A stretch of 8,075 bases of DNA from Methanobacteriota archaeon (GTDB taxonomy: Archaea; Halobacteriota; Syntropharchaeia; DAOWMC01): assembly GCA_030643285.1 (NCBI GenBank), contig DAOWMC010000038.1:1-8075 (forward strand), read 5' to 3'. The notes beneath the pieces are model-generated. The model was not told the origin of the DNA and searched no databases. It worked only from the letters and a program-made list of their open reading frames with translations. Both the position numbers and the translations under genes were made by a program. Shown here piece by piece: positions 5,978-8,075 of this stretch. The stretch's first letter is position 1. Every line of letters starts with the position of its first letter.

Positions 5978-7214
5978 CGATATTGAGAAAGCCTGGCATG
6001 GGGGTATAAGCAAAATGACCCATAAAATTATGGAAAATGAGCTTGTTTTCGAATGTGTTATTCTTAAGACATGTAACCGGGTAGAGGTTTATGTTGTTTC
6101 TCCAAAGGGTAGCAAGGTTCTCTATAACTTTGCCAAGAGAATGAACGTTCCTGGTAGAATAATCGATTTTCATGATCATGAGGAATCGTTGAGGCATCTA
6201 CTCAGGCTTACTTCTGGCCTTGAATCGATGATAATTGGCGAGGATCAGATACTTGGACAGATCAAAAAGCTACATCAAATGGCAAAGGATTCCGGATCAA
6301 CAGGGAAAGTTCTTGATACCGCTTTCACAAAGGCGATACAGGTAGGAAAAATGGTCAGAACCGGGACAAAGATAAATGAAGGGGCAGTGTCTGTAGGTTC
6401 TGCTGCTGTAGATCTCTCAAAAGAAATGCTTGGTGATCTTCGTGACAAAAAGATACTTGTAATTGGTGCTGGAGAGATCGGAACACTTGTGTCAAAAGCT
6501 CTCTGCGATAATAACTTATGTGGCATTTATGTGGCAAATAGAACATTTGACAGGGCACAAACACTGGCCAATCAGCTCTGTGGACTGGCGATCCCATATG
6601 AAGATATGGAAGAATACCTGACAGATGTGGATGTTGTAATAAGTGCAACCGGGGCCCCCCATAAAGTGATTAAAGCCGATATGATGAGAAAGATCATGGA
6701 CATACGTGAGGGTAAAAAACTTCTGGTGATAGATATAGCAAATCCAAGGGATGTCGAAGATGAGGTTGGAGACATCGCGGGAATCGAATTGCATAACATT
6801 GACAGCTTAAAACTGATTGGTAAGAATAATTTAGAGAGAAGAATAGCTGAAATTGAGAAGGCGGAAAAGATAATTGAAGAGGAACTTGAGAATCTAAATA
6901 TAATATATAGAAGGCAGGAGGCCGACAGAATAATTGCCCATCGTTACAGCAGGGCAAAGGATATTGAATCAAGAGAGGTTGAGCGTGCCATAAAACGGCT
7001 TAATGGTCGTATTGAGCCCATCGAGGGTGAAGTGGGGGAGATTATACGTGATCTGGCACATTCAATTACAAGTAAATATTTATCATATATTACATCGGTG
7101 CTAAGAGAGGCAGCTAAAGACGAAAAATCTGAGATTTTAGAAGTTGCTGCCGAGATGTTCGGGTTGAATGGGGTCAATTGCGTGCCCAATGTTGATGGCG
7201 AGGATGCTACGTAA
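5928..7214 (+). CDS. hemA: Glutamyl-tRNA reductase HemA
   Basis: HemA reduces glutamyl-tRNA(Glu) to glutamate-1-semialdehyde with NADPH, the first committed step of tetrapyrrole synthesis by the C5 route. The 428-residue protein has the three expected domains. The catalytic domain contains ILKTCNRVEVYV (45-56) with nucleophile C49, and SGLESMIIGEDQILGQ (96-111). The NADPH domain has KILVIGAGEIGTLVSKAL (175-192) and VISATGAPH (237-245). A long helix and dimerisation domain cover about 300-412, ending in LEVAAEMFGL. The start chosen is TTG at 5928, preceded by GAGAGGGG (5915-5922). It gives MTEITSMLV, which matches methanosarcinal HemA from memory, while ATG at 5946 would cut conserved N-terminal residues. 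The gene overlaps the precorrin-2 dehydrogenase gene by 50 bases in another frame, so their translation is probably coupled. It is the last gene of the operon visible here. Confidence 0.96.
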   Translation: MTEITSMLVTHVKANVSDIEKAWHGGISKMTHKIMENELVFECVILKTCNRVEVYVVSPKGSKVLYNFAKRMNVPGRIIDFHDHEESLRHLLRLTSGLESMIIGEDQILGQIKKLHQMAKDSGSTGKVLDTAFTKAIQVGKMVRTGTKINEGAVSVGSAAVDLSKEMLGDLRDKKILVIGAGEIGTLVSKALCDNNLCGIYVANRTFDRAQTLANQLCGLAIPYEDMEEYLTDVDVVISATGAPHKVIKADMMRKIMDIREGKKLLVIDIANPRDVEDEVGDIAGIELHNIDSLKLIGKNNLERRIAEIEKAEKIIEEELENLNIIYRRQEADRIIAHRYSRAKDIESREVERAIKRLNGRIEPIEGEVGEIIRDLAHSITSKYLSYITSVLREAAKDEKSEILEVAAEMFGLNGVNCVPNVDGEDAT

Positions 7215-7221
7215 ACTTGAG

Positions 7222-7256
7222 GTCTATTTTCATCTGAACTTTGGTTTTCTCTTTTG
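7222..7256 (+). terminator. Candidate oligo-T terminator for the heme operon
   Basis: Just after the hemA stop the plus strand is T-rich (CTATTTTC at 7224-7231, then TTTGGTTTTCTCTTTT at 7240-7255). Archaeal RNA polymerase commonly stops at U-rich tracts without a hairpin. The tract lies within the 3' end of the convergent gene, so its T-richness also reflects coding sequence (Lys and Arg codons on the other strand). I see no stable stem-loop. Confidence 0.3.
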
Positions 7257-8075
7257 AACCCTTGCCATAAACCCTTCCATCACATCTTCAGTCCTATTTA
7301 AAACAATGCTCTGAAAAACACCTTCCATCTCCAGAAGAGTGTTTTTATCCATATCGGCTCCAAGATCTATCAGCTTCTTTGCAAGGCCCACTGCGAGGGG
7401 CGAACAGTTATCGATTATATATCTTGCGAGGTTTTCAGCGGATTCTATAAGCTTATCGGGTGGTACCACCTCATTTACGAGGTTTATTTTCAAGGCTTCT
7501 TCCGCTGTTATCATCTTTCCTGTAAGGATAAGTTCTTTAGCCTTTACCACACCCAACAATCTCACAAGCCTTGTAGTTCCGCCTACGTCAGGTATCAGGG
7601 CTAATTGAACCTCTGGCATCCCTATGAGTGCATCTTTTGTAGCAATTCTAAAATCAGCCGTTAAAGCAATCTCAAGTCCCATACCCGCAACATACTTATT
7701 TATTGCACAAATCACTGGTTTTTCCAACGCTTCAATCTTATTTAGGTTGTAATGCATATCGGTAAGGTAACTTCTGAACGTTGAAAGGTCGCTGCTTCCA
7801 ATTGCTTTAACAAGATTTTTGGATTCACCTGATTTGTCTGATTTACCGGATTTACCAGATGAAGACCTGGAAAATAGACCCATACCGAAAAAGTCAATTC
7901 CCGCCGAAAAGACTGGGCCCTCCCCCCCTTAATATGACGGCTCTGACTTTCGGATTAGTAGCGGCGGTTGAAAAAGCCAGTGGGAGTGCGTCCATTATCT
8001 CAGAGTTTAAGGCATTTCTTTTATCGGGCCTGTTCAGGGATATAGTCATTATCCCCTCTTCTATTTTGGTTATAA
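7230..8075 (-). CDS. Enoyl-CoA hydratase/isomerase (crotonase family), 3'-complete, 5' end outside window, apparent +1 frameshift
   Basis: Crotonases hydrate or isomerise 2-enoyl-CoA in fatty-acid, amino-acid or aromatic CoA pathways. The intact downstream frame (ATG 7883 to stop 7230, 217 residues) holds GLEIALTADFRIA with Glu71, and GMPEVQLALIPDVGGTTRL with Glu91. This pair is 20 residues apart, like the two catalytic Glu of rat crotonase. Upstream of that ATG the frame continues open as GPVFSAGIDFFG, which carries an oxyanion-hole segment (SAG). The family N-terminus (GIMTISLNRPDKRNALNSEI ... VRAVILRG) is encoded from the right edge to about 7929 in another frame. The frames meet at seven C on the plus strand (7922-7928, G7 in the gene); six would restore one protein of at least 280 residues. 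The variable loop after the SAG motif is long and Ser/Gly/Lys-rich. A single-base sequencing or assembly error is likelier than a true pseudogene. The exact substrate is unknown. It converges on hemA with a 15-base gap. Confidence 0.88.
7821..7856 (-). repeat. Four imperfect 9-base tandem units inside the enoyl-CoA hydratase gene
   Basis: Read on the minus strand, the units are GGTAAATCC, GGTAAATCA, GACAAATCA and GGTGAATCC, encoding GKS-GKS-DKS-GES. They form a hydrophilic, flexible stretch in the loop between the SAG motif and the KPVICAI strand, a place where crotonases vary in length. Slipped-strand expansion is the simplest origin. Confidence 0.7.

Noticed and set aside
6651..6660. GGGGCCCCCC run in hemA as a possible second frameshift
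   Set aside because: The HemA frame is continuous and conserved on both sides (VISATGAPHKVI), so the base count is right.
1..8075. CRISPR array, tRNA, rRNA, insertion sequence or att sites
   Set aside because: No regular spaced repeats, tRNA-like cloverleaf sequence, rRNA sequence, transposase ORF or convincing terminal inverted repeats were seen by eye.

Overview
The window looks archaeal and euryarchaeal, near the Methanosarcinales/ANME type of lineage. The clues are a siroheme-dependent (Ahb) heme pathway, a glutamyl-tRNA reductase whose N-terminus (MTEITSML...AWHG) resembles methanosarcinal HemA, GGTG/GGGG-type ribosome binding sites, TATA-like boxes, a secreted multiheme cytochrome c and N-glycosylation sequons on an exported protein. 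The genus cannot be fixed from the sequence alone. Most genes run about 38-48% GC in 60-base blocks counted by hand. One embedded gene is much lower, about 22-27%.

Layout: bases 22-672 (minus) hold a small secreted multiheme c-type cytochrome. A 113-base divergent intergenic region follows. Bases 786-1979 (plus) hold an exported, membrane-anchored protein with a CARDB-like domain. From 2021 to 7214 there is one tightly packed plus-strand operon: ahbD (heme b synthase), a 50-residue ORF, a 364-residue AT-rich nuclease-like gene, a 31-residue ORF, ahbA, ahbB (siroheme decarboxylase subunits), a precorrin-2 dehydrogenase and hemA. Junctions are overlaps or gaps of at most about 20 bases. A convergent enoyl-CoA hydratase gene (minus) begins at 7230 and runs off the right edge. 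Its reading frame is broken by one extra base in a C7 run at 7922-7928.

How the genes fit together: HemA makes glutamate-1-semialdehyde from glutamyl-tRNA, the committed step of tetrapyrrole synthesis. The Met8-type enzyme oxidises precorrin-2 to sirohydrochlorin on the way to siroheme. AhbA/AhbB decarboxylate siroheme to didecarboxysiroheme. AhbD performs the last step, Fe-coproporphyrin III to heme b. The middle enzymes (HemL, HemB, HemC, HemD, the uroporphyrinogen methyltransferase and AhbC) are not in the window. The neighbouring cytochrome is a plausible consumer of the heme.

The most unusual region is 3018-4356. A foreign-looking gene with a PD-(D/E)XK-like motif and two winged-helix-like segments sits inside the heme operon. 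It is joined to a tiny ORF on each side by ATGA and TAATG stop/start overlaps. It is not a known part of the heme pathway.
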